From the NCBI GenBank assembly GCA_900757145.1, contig CAAEMT010000049.1, forward strand, positions 1-49,953: DNA of 49,953 bases. Direction: 5' to 3'. The notes beneath the pieces were generated by a model that was given only the letters and a program-made list of their open reading frames with translations, had not been told where the DNA came from and made no database searches. This stretch comes from Lachnospiraceae bacterium (GTDB lineage Bacteria; Bacillota; Clostridia; Lachnospirales; Lachnospiraceae). The translations under genes were made by a program, and so were the position numbers. How positions within the stretch are numbered: the first letter of the stretch is position 1; each line of letters starts with the position of its first letter. This document shows, in pieces, positions 43,471-49,953 of this stretch.

Positions 43471-43583
43471 TCGAGGACAAAATCCGCAGCATCATATTGG
43501 GCGGAGTCTTCCGCATTACAAGTTCTGTAATCCTGTCTGATATTCAGATATTGTCTAGCTTAAGATGCGTGCGGTATTTTTTG
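43471..43583 (+). ncRNA. Candidate structured leader RNA ending in a terminator-like stem
   Basis: CCGCAGCATC (43484-43493) can pair with GATGCGTGCGG (43564-43574, one bulge), and six Ts follow at 43577-43582. Inside this closing stem lie three perfect hairpins: GCGGA/TCCGC (43501-43514), ATTACA/TGTAAT (43515-43531) and TCTGA/TCAGA (43536-43548). The result is a four-way-junction RNA whose closing stem doubles as an intrinsic terminator, placed between promoter and gene, as in riboswitch or attenuator leaders. It matches no riboswitch class I can recognise, including T-box and purine types. It could also be a free-standing small RNA. Confidence 0.45.
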
Positions 43584-43631
43584 TTTGGGGAGTGGGAAGG
43601 CAATTTTGACAGTAGTATGAAGAGGTATATT

Positions 43632-44603
43632 ATGGCGACTGAGATCCAGCGTTTAAGATTTGAAAATAAAAATGGAAATGAGCTCTATATCATGCGGGAT
43701 GACTTGCTTCCATTTTCGATGGGCGGAAATAAGGTAAGGATTGCCCGTGCTTTTTTTGAGGATATGAAAAAGAAGGGCTGCGATTCGATGATCATATACG
43801 GCAGCAGGCACTCCAATCTCTGCCGTGTGTTGTCCAACCTCTGTTTTGCAGAAGAAGTTTCCTGTACGATGATCTGTTCACATGAAGCGCAGGAGGATAC
43901 GGCGCCGACGAATAATACACATCTCATTGACTGGACGAGGACAAGGATCGTACATTGTGAAAAAACGCAGATCGCGCAGACTGTAGAATGCGTGATGGAG
44001 GAGCTTCGCGCGGACGGGAAGAAGCCGTACTATATTTACGGAGATAAATTCGGACGCGGCAATGAAGGCACCGCGGCAGCAGCTTATGCGAAAGCCTACA
44101 GCGAGATTACAGACTTTGAGCGTTCCATGGGATGGGAGTTCGATTATGTATTCTGTCCATCCGGCACTGGCGCGACGCAAAGCGGTCTGATCTGCGGGCA
44201 TCTTCTGGCTGAGGATAAGAAAAAGATCATAGGAGTGATGATCTCTTCGCGTGAGACAGAGCGTGCGTTCTCTGTGATCGCAGGAGGGATAAGCGATTAT
44301 TTTTCCAAGACAGGATGCAGCCTGCCGGATTATTTTGAAGAGGAGATTCTTCTGCTGGATGAGTATCGGGCCGGTGGCTACGGCGTATACGGCGATGAGA
44401 TACGCCGGTGTATTCGTGAAGAATATACAAAAAACGGTATTCCACTTGATCCGGTCTATACAGGAAAAGCATTTTTGGGAATGAAGAAATATATAGAGGC
44501 GCAGGGCATGGAGAATTGCAGGATTCTCTTCCTTCATACGGGGGGCGCGCCGCTGTTTTATGATTTTTTGGCAAAAGAGGGAGCGGTGAGTCTGGGATGT
44601 TGA
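43632..44603 (+). CDS. PLP-dependent enzyme, ACC deaminase / D-cysteine desulfhydrase family
   Basis: A 323-residue fold-type II PLP enzyme. The PLP-binding Lys is in 'FSMGGNKVRIARAFF' (near residue 34), followed by 'YGSRHSNLCRVLSNLC', the equivalent of the substrate-binding Ser-Asn segment, and the Gly-rich phosphate loop 'CPSGTGATQSGLI'. The true reaction is unknown: D-cysteine desulfhydrase, ACC deaminase and other beta-elimination or racemase-like activities share these motifs. ATG 43632 fits GAAGAGG; the frame is open upstream to 43497, but that part is the leader RNA. It overlaps the next gene by seven bases, so it belongs to the envelope operon and may supply or remove an amino acid used by the ATP-grasp ligase. 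Confidence 0.8.
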   Translation: MATEIQRLRFENKNGNELYIMRDDLLPFSMGGNKVRIARAFFEDMKKKGCDSMIIYGSRHSNLCRVLSNLCFAEEVSCTMICSHEAQEDTAPTNNTHLIDWTRTRIVHCEKTQIAQTVECVMEELRADGKKPYYIYGDKFGRGNEGTAAAAYAKAYSEITDFERSMGWEFDYVFCPSGTGATQSGLICGHLLAEDKKKIIGVMISSRETERAFSVIAGGISDYFSKTGCSLPDYFEEEILLLDEYRAGGYGVYGDEIRRCIREEYTKNGIPLDPVYTGKAFLGMKKYIEAQGMENCRILFLHTGGAPLFYDFLAKEGAVSLGC

Positions 44604-45661
44604 TTTCTATCGTAATACCGTGCTATTACTCAGAAAAGACAATACGCAAAGTAGTCGAGATGGTAATGGCAGAATTTGATAAAAATGATGGATATGAATG
44701 CGAGTTCGTTCTTGTTAATGACGGTTCAAAAGACGGCACATTTGAAGAGATACGTGCTCTGGGAGAGCAGTATACAAATGTGTGCGGTGTTAATCTGATG
44801 CGCAACTTCGGTCAGCACAACGCATTGATGGCGGCGCTTCAATATACGAAGGGGGATATGGTGCTTGGCATGGATGATGATATGCAGACGCATCCCTCTC
44901 AGATTTTTAAGTTAGTGCATAAAATAGAGGAAGGCTTCGACGTTGTGTACGGCGTCTATCCGGTGAGAAAAAATTCACCGCTGAAGAATCTGACGAGCAA
45001 GATCAATGAAGTCAGCTCACGTATTATGCTCAACCGTCCGAAAGATATTGTATCGAGCAATTTCTGGATCATCACGCGCGCGGTACGCGATGAGGTGATT
45101 AAATACGAGAGCTATAACCCATATATTGACGGTATATTTTACCGCGTAACGCATAATATCGGAAATGTTCCGGTCGAACATCACAAACGTGAGGTAGGCA
45201 CTTCAGGATATACCTTCCGCAAGCTGTTCAATTTGTGGCTGGCGTACTGGAATTTTTCTGTGATCCCGCTGCGTATTTCCTTCTTTTTGGGAATATTTTC
45301 AGCGCTGGCAGGTGTGATCATCTCTATTCTCGTTGTGATCAATAAGATATTATACCCTGATATTCCGGTTGGCTGGTCTTCAACGCTTTGTACGATGGTC
45401 GTTCTCTTCGGGCTTGTGCTGATGGTACTTGGCGTAGTAGGCGAGTATCTGGGAAAAATCATTATGATACTGAACAATACGCCTCAGTATATTGTGCGTG
45501 AGACAGTTAACGCTGCGGATGGGACGCTTCATGGGCTGGTAAAGGAAGTTGTACGCGCTGAGGCGGCGTGTGCGAAGGATGATGCAGAAGATAGGGCGGC
45601 GCATACAGAAAATAAAAGTGTGTGCAGTGAGAACGGTGCAGATGAGAAAACGGGAGAATAA
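44597..45661 (+). CDS. Family 2 glycosyltransferase, ArnC/undecaprenyl-phosphate type
   Basis: A 354-residue membrane glycosyltransferase. The GT-A domain begins 'MLISIVIPCYYSEKTIRKV', with the nucleotide-sugar site 'FVLVNDGSKDGT' and the acidic cluster 'LGMDDDMQTHP' (near residue 95). Two C-terminal membrane helices (about 230-255 and 265-290) and a cytoplasmic tail match ArnC, GtrB and dolichol-phosphate-sugar synthases, which load a sugar on undecaprenyl phosphate. The last about 35 residues are a variable acidic/alanine-rich tail. It overlaps the PLP-enzyme gene by seven bases. Confidence 0.85.
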   Translation: MLISIVIPCYYSEKTIRKVVEMVMAEFDKNDGYECEFVLVNDGSKDGTFEEIRALGEQYTNVCGVNLMRNFGQHNALMAALQYTKGDMVLGMDDDMQTHPSQIFKLVHKIEEGFDVVYGVYPVRKNSPLKNLTSKINEVSSRIMLNRPKDIVSSNFWIITRAVRDEVIKYESYNPYIDGIFYRVTHNIGNVPVEHHKREVGTSGYTFRKLFNLWLAYWNFSVIPLRISFFLGIFSALAGVIISILVVINKILYPDIPVGWSSTLCTMVVLFGLVLMVLGVVGEYLGKIIMILNNTPQYIVRETVNAADGTLHGLVKEVVRAEAACAKDDAEDRAAHTENKSVCSENGADEKTGE

Positions 45662-45735
45662 TTGCATCGAAGTACGGAGGAAAAGTCCGGCAGACGAAAG
45701 GCGAATGTAAGGTGCAGGAAAACAGAGGAACAGAT

Positions 45736-46947
45736 ATGAAGAAAATAGTCATATTGGGCGCCAGTATCTATCAGGTACCGCTGATCAAGGCGGCAAAGCG
45801 AATGGGACTGTATACGATCGTGGCAAGTATTCCGGGAGAATATCCGGGATTTGTGCTGGCGGACAAGCCATATTATATCAATACGACGGATAAAGAGGCA
45901 ATCCTTGCGATGGCGCAGCAGGAGAAGATTGACGGAATCTGTACAACAGGAACGGATGTAGCAGTTTCTACCATCGGGTACGTCTGTGAGCATATGGGAC
46001 TTACAGGATTGTCCGAAGCAGCAGCCGTGCGTGCGACCGATAAGGCGCAGATGAAGCAGGCGTTTGCGAAAGGAGAGGTGGCGGCAGCTGCATACCGAAA
46101 GGCAGAATCTCTGGAAGAAGTATATCAGGCAGCTGAGGAGATCGGCTATCCTGTTGTCGTAAAGCGTGTAGACAGCTCTGGAAGCCGCGGCATCACGATC
46201 GTAAAAAGACAAAGCCAGATAGAAGAGGCGTATCGGACGGCGCTTGAGCGGTCCTCAAAGAAATACGTACTCGTAGAGAAGCGGCTTGAAGGGACAGAGA
46301 TCGGCGTGGATGGAGTAGTGCAAAACGGCAAACTCGTATTTCTCGCTCCGCATGAAAAATTTGTTTACCGCAGCAAAAATATTACGATACCGGCGGGACA
46401 CGGTTTTCCGTACCGCGGAGATCAGAAAGTACAGCAGGAGATTCGGGTGCAGATGGAGCGCGCGGTAAAAGCGCTGGGCCTGAATAACTGCTCGATCAAT
46501 GCGGACGTGTTTGTGGATAATGACTGCGTATCTGTGATCGAGATCGGAGGAAGAACGGGAGCTACATGTATTCCGGAGCTGATCTCGATGTATTACGGAT
46601 TCGATTTTTATGAGAAGATACTTGAGAATGCAATGGGGATACCGCTTGATTTTTCACCGGAAAAAGAGGGCGTTCCCTGTATGGCAAAGCTTTTGATGAG
46701 TCCGGTGAACGGCACGATCACCGCAATTGACGAGAAGGCGCTTGCAAAGATACGCGCAAAAGGCGTAGTTGTCGATCTTGATTTTCCGGTCGGTCACGCA
46801 GTAGAGGAGATGGAGAACGGTACAACGCGTATCGGTCACGTAGTCGCGTCGGCAGACAGCGTTGAGGAGCTTGACGAGATCATTTCTAAGGTCTATAGCT
46901 GCATCACGGTGGACGGCAGTACGTTGGAGGAATTATGGAAAAGATAA
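45736..46947 (+). CDS. ATP-grasp ligase
   Basis: A 403-residue ATP-grasp enzyme. An N-terminal Rossmann-like domain ('MKKIVILGASIYQVPLIKAA') is followed by the ATP-binding lid 'YPVVVKRVDSSGSRGITIVK' (about 138-158) and the metal-binding C-terminal segment 'VSVIEIGGRTGATCIPEL'. Such enzymes join a carboxylate to an amine through an acyl phosphate, e.g. adding an amino acid to a sugar amine or peptide. ATG 45736 follows GAGGAA. Its 3' end overlaps the first small transporter gene by 13 bases. Substrates are unknown; context suggests modification of a lipid-linked amino sugar. Confidence 0.82.
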   Translation: MKKIVILGASIYQVPLIKAAKRMGLYTIVASIPGEYPGFVLADKPYYINTTDKEAILAMAQQEKIDGICTTGTDVAVSTIGYVCEHMGLTGLSEAAAVRATDKAQMKQAFAKGEVAAAAYRKAESLEEVYQAAEEIGYPVVVKRVDSSGSRGITIVKRQSQIEEAYRTALERSSKKYVLVEKRLEGTEIGVDGVVQNGKLVFLAPHEKFVYRSKNITIPAGHGFPYRGDQKVQQEIRVQMERAVKALGLNNCSINADVFVDNDCVSVIEIGGRTGATCIPELISMYYGFDFYEKILENAMGIPLDFSPEKEGVPCMAKLLMSPVNGTITAIDEKALAKIRAKGVVVDLDFPVGHAVEEMENGTTRIGHVVASADSVEELDEIISKVYSCITVDGSTLEELWKR

Positions 46948-47309
46948 AAGATTATCTGTTTTTGCACCTGAGCGTGATGATGTTTTCATTCACGAGCGTT
47001 TTTTCCAAGTTTGCCTCGCGCGAGTTTAATGCAGGCGGTCTTGGAAATCCGCGGCTGTATCTTTTCGTTTTCCTGATGTTTTTTGTATGCTTTTTATATG
47101 CTTTTTGCTGGCAGAAGATCATAAAAAAGTTTGACCTGAATATTGGTTTTGCTAACCGCAGCGTATACTTGCTGTGGAGCCAGCTCTGGGCGGTGACGAT
47201 CTTCGGAGAACATCTGACGGTGCGAAACGTGATCGGGCTGTTTATCGTACTGGCAGGCGTCATCGTAGTGTCGCTGAGTGCAGAACAGTCGAAGAGGCAG
47301 GAGCAGTAA
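46935..47309 (+). CDS. Small four-helix membrane transporter subunit (ArnE/EamA/SMR-like)
   Basis: A 124-residue protein with four membrane helices (about 10-28, 40-60, 72-90, 98-118). The C-terminal pattern 'FGEHLTVRNVIGLFIVLAGV' is characteristic of the EamA/SMR superfamily, to which the ArnE/ArnF flippase subunits belong. Such proteins act as pairs, and a second one follows 67 bases downstream. Together they may flip the lipid-linked sugar made by the glycosyltransferase. Flippase function is inferred from the ArnCDEF parallel. Confidence 0.72.
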   Translation: MEKIKDYLFLHLSVMMFSFTSVFSKFASREFNAGGLGNPRLYLFVFLMFFVCFLYAFCWQKIIKKFDLNIGFANRSVYLLWSQLWAVTIFGEHLTVRNVIGLFIVLAGVIVVSLSAEQSKRQEQ

Positions 47310-47376
47310 GCTGCAGCGGCAGAAATACGATAGAAAGTCTATAGGAAAAAGTCTGTAAGAAAAGAAAGGCATAGCT

Positions 47377-47712
47377 ATGTGGCCATATTTATTATTGATG
47401 TTTGCGGCAACATTTTTTACGGCAATCTCACAGGTGCTGTTAAAGCAAAGCGCCGGGAAAGAACATAAGAGCTGGATTTATGAATATCTGAACTGGCGCG
47501 TGATCACAGCGTACGGGATTTCATTTTCCGTACTGCTTTTAAACACGTATGCGTATACGAAGGTGGATATGAAATACGGAGCTGTCATTGACACATTCAG
47601 CTACGTATTCGTCATGATCCTGTCGTATCTGCTTCTGAAGGAGAAATTTACAAAGGGACAGTTGATCGGAAATCTGATCATTATCACAGGCGTAATGGTA
47701 TATACACTGTGA
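47377..47712 (+). CDS. Small four-helix membrane transporter subunit (ArnF/EamA/SMR-like)
   Basis: A 111-residue protein with four membrane helices and the superfamily pattern 'YLLLKEKFTKGQLIGNLIII'. The N-terminal 'FAATFFTAISQVLLKQSAG' is EamA/SMR-like. It is likely the heterodimer partner of the product of 46935. GAAAGG lies upstream of ATG 47377. The CE4 deacetylase gene follows closely. Confidence 0.72.
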   Translation: MWPYLLLMFAATFFTAISQVLLKQSAGKEHKSWIYEYLNWRVITAYGISFSVLLLNTYAYTKVDMKYGAVIDTFSYVFVMILSYLLLKEKFTKGQLIGNLIIITGVMVYTL

Positions 47713-47756
47713 CGGGCGCATAAGCTTTGGTAAAAAGAAGTATACCGGAGCATCAG

Positions 47757-48755
47757 ATGATTTCAGAAATCCGAAGATATTTATTAAAAGAGAAAAAAAG
47801 AGTGTTTCAGTGTACAGCGGTGATAGGAGTGCTTATCGCCGCCTTTTTTGCGGGCAGATACGCCTCGGCGATAAAACACGGGCATTTTTCTGAGGAGGCG
47901 AAGCAGGCAGGAGTCGGAGCAAAGCAGATTGGGATTGAAGCGGAGCAAAACAGAGCTGGGACGAAGCAGGTGGGAGCTGGGACAGAGCAGGTACGATCTG
48001 CGGCGGATGCGGGCGTGTCGGGAGCGGAACTCACAGTGGACAGCGCGGTAATGAATGCGGCGGAGGGAAGCTGGGGACTGAGTTTTCAGGAAGAGGGAAA
48101 GCCGCCTGTAGCAAACGCCACGAGGGAAGAGCTGGCGCAGTATGGAGCGTGGTATGCGCAGGATACGCAGGAAAAGATCATCTATCTGACGTTCGACTGT
48201 GGATATGAGAACGGAAATACACCGGCAATTCTGTCCGCGTTAAAAAAGCACAATGCTCCCGCGACATTTTTTGTAGTTGGAAATTTTGTAGAGGATAATC
48301 CGGAGCTTGTAAAGCAGATGATCTCGGAAGGGCATACGGTAGGCAACCACACGATGCATCACCCGGATATGTCAAAAATCGCTCAGATTTCCGCTTTTGA
48401 AAAAGAGATCGGGGATTTGGAACACATTTTTGAGGAAGTAACGGGACAGGAAATTTCGCGCTATTACCGTCCACCGCAGGGAAAGTACAGCGAAGCAAAC
48501 CTGAAAATGGCGCAGCAGCTTGGGTATCAGACGTTTTTCTGGAGTCTAGCGTATGTGGACTGGTACGAAGATCAGCAGCCGACAAAGGAGGAAGCCTTTG
48601 AAAAGCTGCTGGGCAGGATACATCCCGGTGCGATCGTGCTTCTGCACAATACGTCAGCGACGAACGGGGCGATCCTCGATGAGCTTCTTACGAAGTGGGA
48701 AGAGATGGGGTATAAGTTTGGCTGTCTGAAGGATTTGACTGAGACAGAAAAATGA
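47757..48755 (+). CDS. Polysaccharide deacetylase (CE4, PdaA-like), membrane anchored
   Basis: A 332-residue exported CE4 enzyme. One N-terminal helix (about 20-38), then a low-complexity linker with five degenerate 7-residue units (about 48-82), then the NodB domain from about 140: 'IYLTFDCGYENGNT' (catalytic Asp), 'GNHTMHHPDM' (zinc His pair), 'YRPPQGKYSEANL' and 'GAIVLLHNT'. The 'CGYENGNT' form resembles PdaA, the muramic-delta-lactam N-deacetylase of spore cortex. It could instead deacylate the lipid-linked sugar as ArnD does in the Arn pathway. ATG 47757 has CCGGAG upstream; TTG 47727 is an alternative. Last gene of the operon. Confidence 0.85.
   Translation: MISEIRRYLLKEKKRVFQCTAVIGVLIAAFFAGRYASAIKHGHFSEEAKQAGVGAKQIGIEAEQNRAGTKQVGAGTEQVRSAADAGVSGAELTVDSAVMNAAEGSWGLSFQEEGKPPVANATREELAQYGAWYAQDTQEKIIYLTFDCGYENGNTPAILSALKKHNAPATFFVVGNFVEDNPELVKQMISEGHTVGNHTMHHPDMSKIAQISAFEKEIGDLEHIFEEVTGQEISRYYRPPQGKYSEANLKMAQQLGYQTFFWSLAYVDWYEDQQPTKEEAFEKLLGRIHPGAIVLLHNTSATNGAILDELLTKWEEMGYKFGCLKDLTETEK
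47898..48002 (+). repeat. In-frame 21-bp minisatellite in the CE4 deacetylase gene
   Basis: Five degenerate 21-bp units encode AKQAGVG, AKQIGIE, AEQNRAG, TKQVGAG and TEQVRSA. They form the linker between membrane anchor and catalytic domain. Unit length is a multiple of three, so copy-number change would keep the frame. Confidence 0.7.
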
Positions 48756-48797
48756 CACAAAAATCAGGATGCGCACGGATGCAAAAGATATGTAATT

Positions 48798-48826
48798 GCT
48801 TCGCAATCTGCATCCGGCGCGGCAAA
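48798..48826. repeat. Dispersed intergenic repeat, family B, copy 2
   Basis: Resembles 20041-20069 (shared CGGCGCGGCAAA, about three mismatches over 29 bases). In this copy GGATGCA about 30 bases upstream can pair with TGCATCC inside the repeat, with an inner ATTGC-TTC-GCAAT hairpin. Confidence 0.45.
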
Positions 48827-48880
48827 AGTGTGCTCTGTGAGAGCTGTGTAAAACCGTGAGCGTATGGGAGCACACTTTTG
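48823..48880. terminator. Probable bidirectional terminator between the CE4 gene and proC
   Basis: CAAAAGTGTGCTC (48823-48835) and GAGCACACTTTTG (48868-48880) form a perfect 13-bp stem. Its A-rich 5' and T-rich 3' ends would serve either strand. The loop of about 32 bases may fold further. It lies between convergent genes. Confidence 0.6.
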
Positions 48881-48915
48881 TTCTATGGATATTTCTCAGC
48901 TTTTAGGTGTTTCGG

Positions 48916-49719
48916 TCAGCGCATCTCTTTCGTTTTGTCGCTGCATGCTTTCATTCCGGCGAGTACCGCATTGCGGAATCCTTCTTTTTCAAGCGCAGCT
49001 ACTGCTTCGATCGTTGTTCCTGCCGGAGAGCAGACCATATCTTTTAAGTCACCGGGGTGTCTGCCTGTTTCGAGGACCATTTTTGCACTGCCAAGGACAG
49101 CCTGTGCTGCGAGACGATACGCCTGCTGACGCGGGATTCCATCGCGGACGGCTCCATCAGCAAGCGCTTCGATAAACATGAATACGTATGCAGGAGAGCT
49201 GCCGCTGATTGCCGGGACAGCGTCGATCAGCCGTTCCGGCATGATCTCTGTTGTTCCGCAGGCTTCAAACAGCGCACATACTTTTTTCAATTCTTCGTCT
49301 GATACTGCATCACAAGGGCAGACTGCCGTTACGCCTGCGCCTACCATTGCGGGAGTGTTTGGCATAGTGCGGATCAGTTTTACATTCTTGCCAAACCATC
49401 TGGTGATCGTTTCAATCGATTTTCCCGGAGCAATAGAAACAATGATCTGTGATCCGCTGACGGTGTCGCGGATCTCTGTGATCACCTGCTCATAGAATTG
49501 CGGCTTTACTGCGAGGATAACAATATCTGCCTGTGCCGCCTGAGTGTTATCCGCTGTCGTGTGGATATGATACGTTTCTTTGACGCGATCGAGCGTCGTC
49601 TGATGGAGCGCGGAAGCGATGATCTCGTCGGGACGCAGCAGCTCTTTCTTTAGAACGCCTCCGAGGATTGCAGTCGCCATATTTCCGCAGCCAATAAAAC
49701 CAAGTCTCAAAATAGACAC
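48916..49719 (-). CDS. proC: Pyrroline-5-carboxylate reductase
   Basis: Last enzyme of proline synthesis: reduces pyrroline-5-carboxylate with NAD(P)H. The 267-residue length is normal. An N-terminal Rossmann motif 'LGFIGCGNMATAILGG' is followed by 'ILAVKPQ' and 'RTMPNTPAMVGAG', and the C-terminal dimerisation domain carries the family signature 'GDLKDMVCSPAGTTIEAV'. The frame opens at GTG 49717-49719, but AAAGGA is only about two bases upstream. TTG 49708-49710 (eleven-base spacing) is a plausible real start. The gene is transcribed from the minus-strand promoter at 49825-49853. Confidence 0.92.
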   Translation of the reverse strand: MSILRLGFIGCGNMATAILGGVLKKELLRPDEIIASALHQTTLDRVKETYHIHTTADNTQAAQADIVILAVKPQFYEQVITEIRDTVSGSQIIVSIAPGKSIETITRWFGKNVKLIRTMPNTPAMVGAGVTAVCPCDAVSDEELKKVCALFEACGTTEIMPERLIDAVPAISGSSPAYVFMFIEALADGAVRDGIPRQQAYRLAAQAVLGSAKMVLETGRHPGDLKDMVCSPAGTTIEAVAALEKEGFRNAVLAGMKACSDKTKEMR

Positions 49720-49824
49720 ATCCTTTCTGCAAATTATGTTTGCTATAATACGCGCGGATGAAGCGTCATCCGATCGCTTTTCTATCTCTGCACAGCAAAA
49801 TTGTGCGAAACACGACTTTGTTTT

Positions 49825-49853
49825 AGTATAACGGTAATTTCTGTACCTTGCAA
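49825..49853 (-). promoter_or_regulatory. Promoter of proC
   Basis: On the minus strand TTGCAA (49853-49848), 17 bases, TATACT (49830-49825). The transcript would start near 49818, about 100 bases before the coding region. The remaining DNA to the window end shows no gene. Confidence 0.6.
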
Positions 49854-49953
49854 GGCTGACTTGAAAAAGTAAATTCCAGTGCAGAAGTAAATTCTATCAC
49901 AGCCTTAAAAGTCGCTATTTTATCATATTTATTAGCATAACATCAGACGCTGA

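Larger units (their letters stand above)
43316..43631. other. Intergenic region holding a terminator, promoter and structured leader
   Basis: This 316-base gap contains the GH18 terminator (43336-43381), a good promoter (43436-43464) and the multi-hairpin leader (about 43471-43583), annotated separately. The remaining 48 bases carry the ribosome binding site of the PLP-enzyme gene (GAAGAGG at about 43619). Confidence 0.6.

Noticed and set aside
43497..43631. N-terminal extension of the PLP enzyme to the start of its open frame
   Set aside because: This stretch contains the structured leader and its T tract; the family N-terminus fits ATG 43632, which has its own ribosome binding site.
47898..48002. 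21-bp repeats as a CRISPR or iteron origin
   Set aside because: They are degenerate, without spacers, and stay in frame as a protein linker.

Overview
The window looks like chromosome of a strictly anaerobic, low-to-mid-GC, Gram-positive gut bacterium of the Clostridia, most likely Lachnospiraceae. This is an inference from content: an oxygen-sensitive class III ribonucleotide reductase, two-subunit iron-sulfur L-serine dehydratase, MecA, VanRS-type signalling, a D,D-carboxypeptidase, AlgI/DltD-like surface acylation genes, and GGAGG-type ribosome binding sites. No rRNA, tRNA or CRISPR array was recognised.

Left part (1-11 kb): housekeeping genes yhaM and rlmD, then a tightly overlapping four-gene operon (jetA-jetB-jetC-jetD, 3004-10967). 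This matches the type II Wadjet anti-plasmid system: kleisin, KITE-like subunit, SMC-like ATPase and a TOPRIM nuclease. Next (11-17 kb) come a response regulator and histidine kinase ending in a clear terminator, a three-gene ABC-2 exporter followed by a possible 55-residue overlapping gene, and a MerR regulator with a membrane domain and a textbook 19-bp-spacer promoter. A DUF1835/DUF3658 protein lies on the other strand.

Middle part (18-26.5 kb): a VanR/VanS-like pair next to a D,D-carboxypeptidase (no vanHAX), a TPR lipoprotein, hflX, and an anaerobic ribonucleotide reductase with a fused C-terminal glutaredoxin-like domain, a strong promoter and possible NrdR boxes, but no adjacent nrdG. 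A decayed PD-(D/E)XK transposase-like gene follows.

Accessory block (27.0-32 kb): a tyrosine recombinase gene is enclosed by two copies of a 20-bp sequence in inverted orientation. Each copy has the architecture of a crossover site (9-bp arms around an asymmetric 7-bp core). The block lies directly upstream of a very large secreted protein built of about 20 Cys/His-rich repeats. The layout resembles a self-contained DNA inversion switch, analogous to the Salmonella hin segment but with a tyrosine recombinase. This is the strongest candidate for an undescribed system.

Right part (32-50 kb): cardiolipin synthase, L-serine dehydratase, an orphan biotin-dependent carboxyltransferase, an MBOAT/SGNH acylation pair, mecA on the minus strand, a small unknown gene and a GH18-family secreted protein. 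Then comes a six-gene operon (PLP enzyme, ArnC-like glycosyltransferase, ATP-grasp ligase, two ArnE/F-like small transporters, CE4 deacetylase) that looks like a lipid-linked envelope-modification pathway. It is preceded by a promoter and a compact multi-hairpin leader RNA ending in a terminator-like stem. proC closes the window on the minus strand. All functional statements rest on motifs read by eye and on remembered family features; no database search was run.
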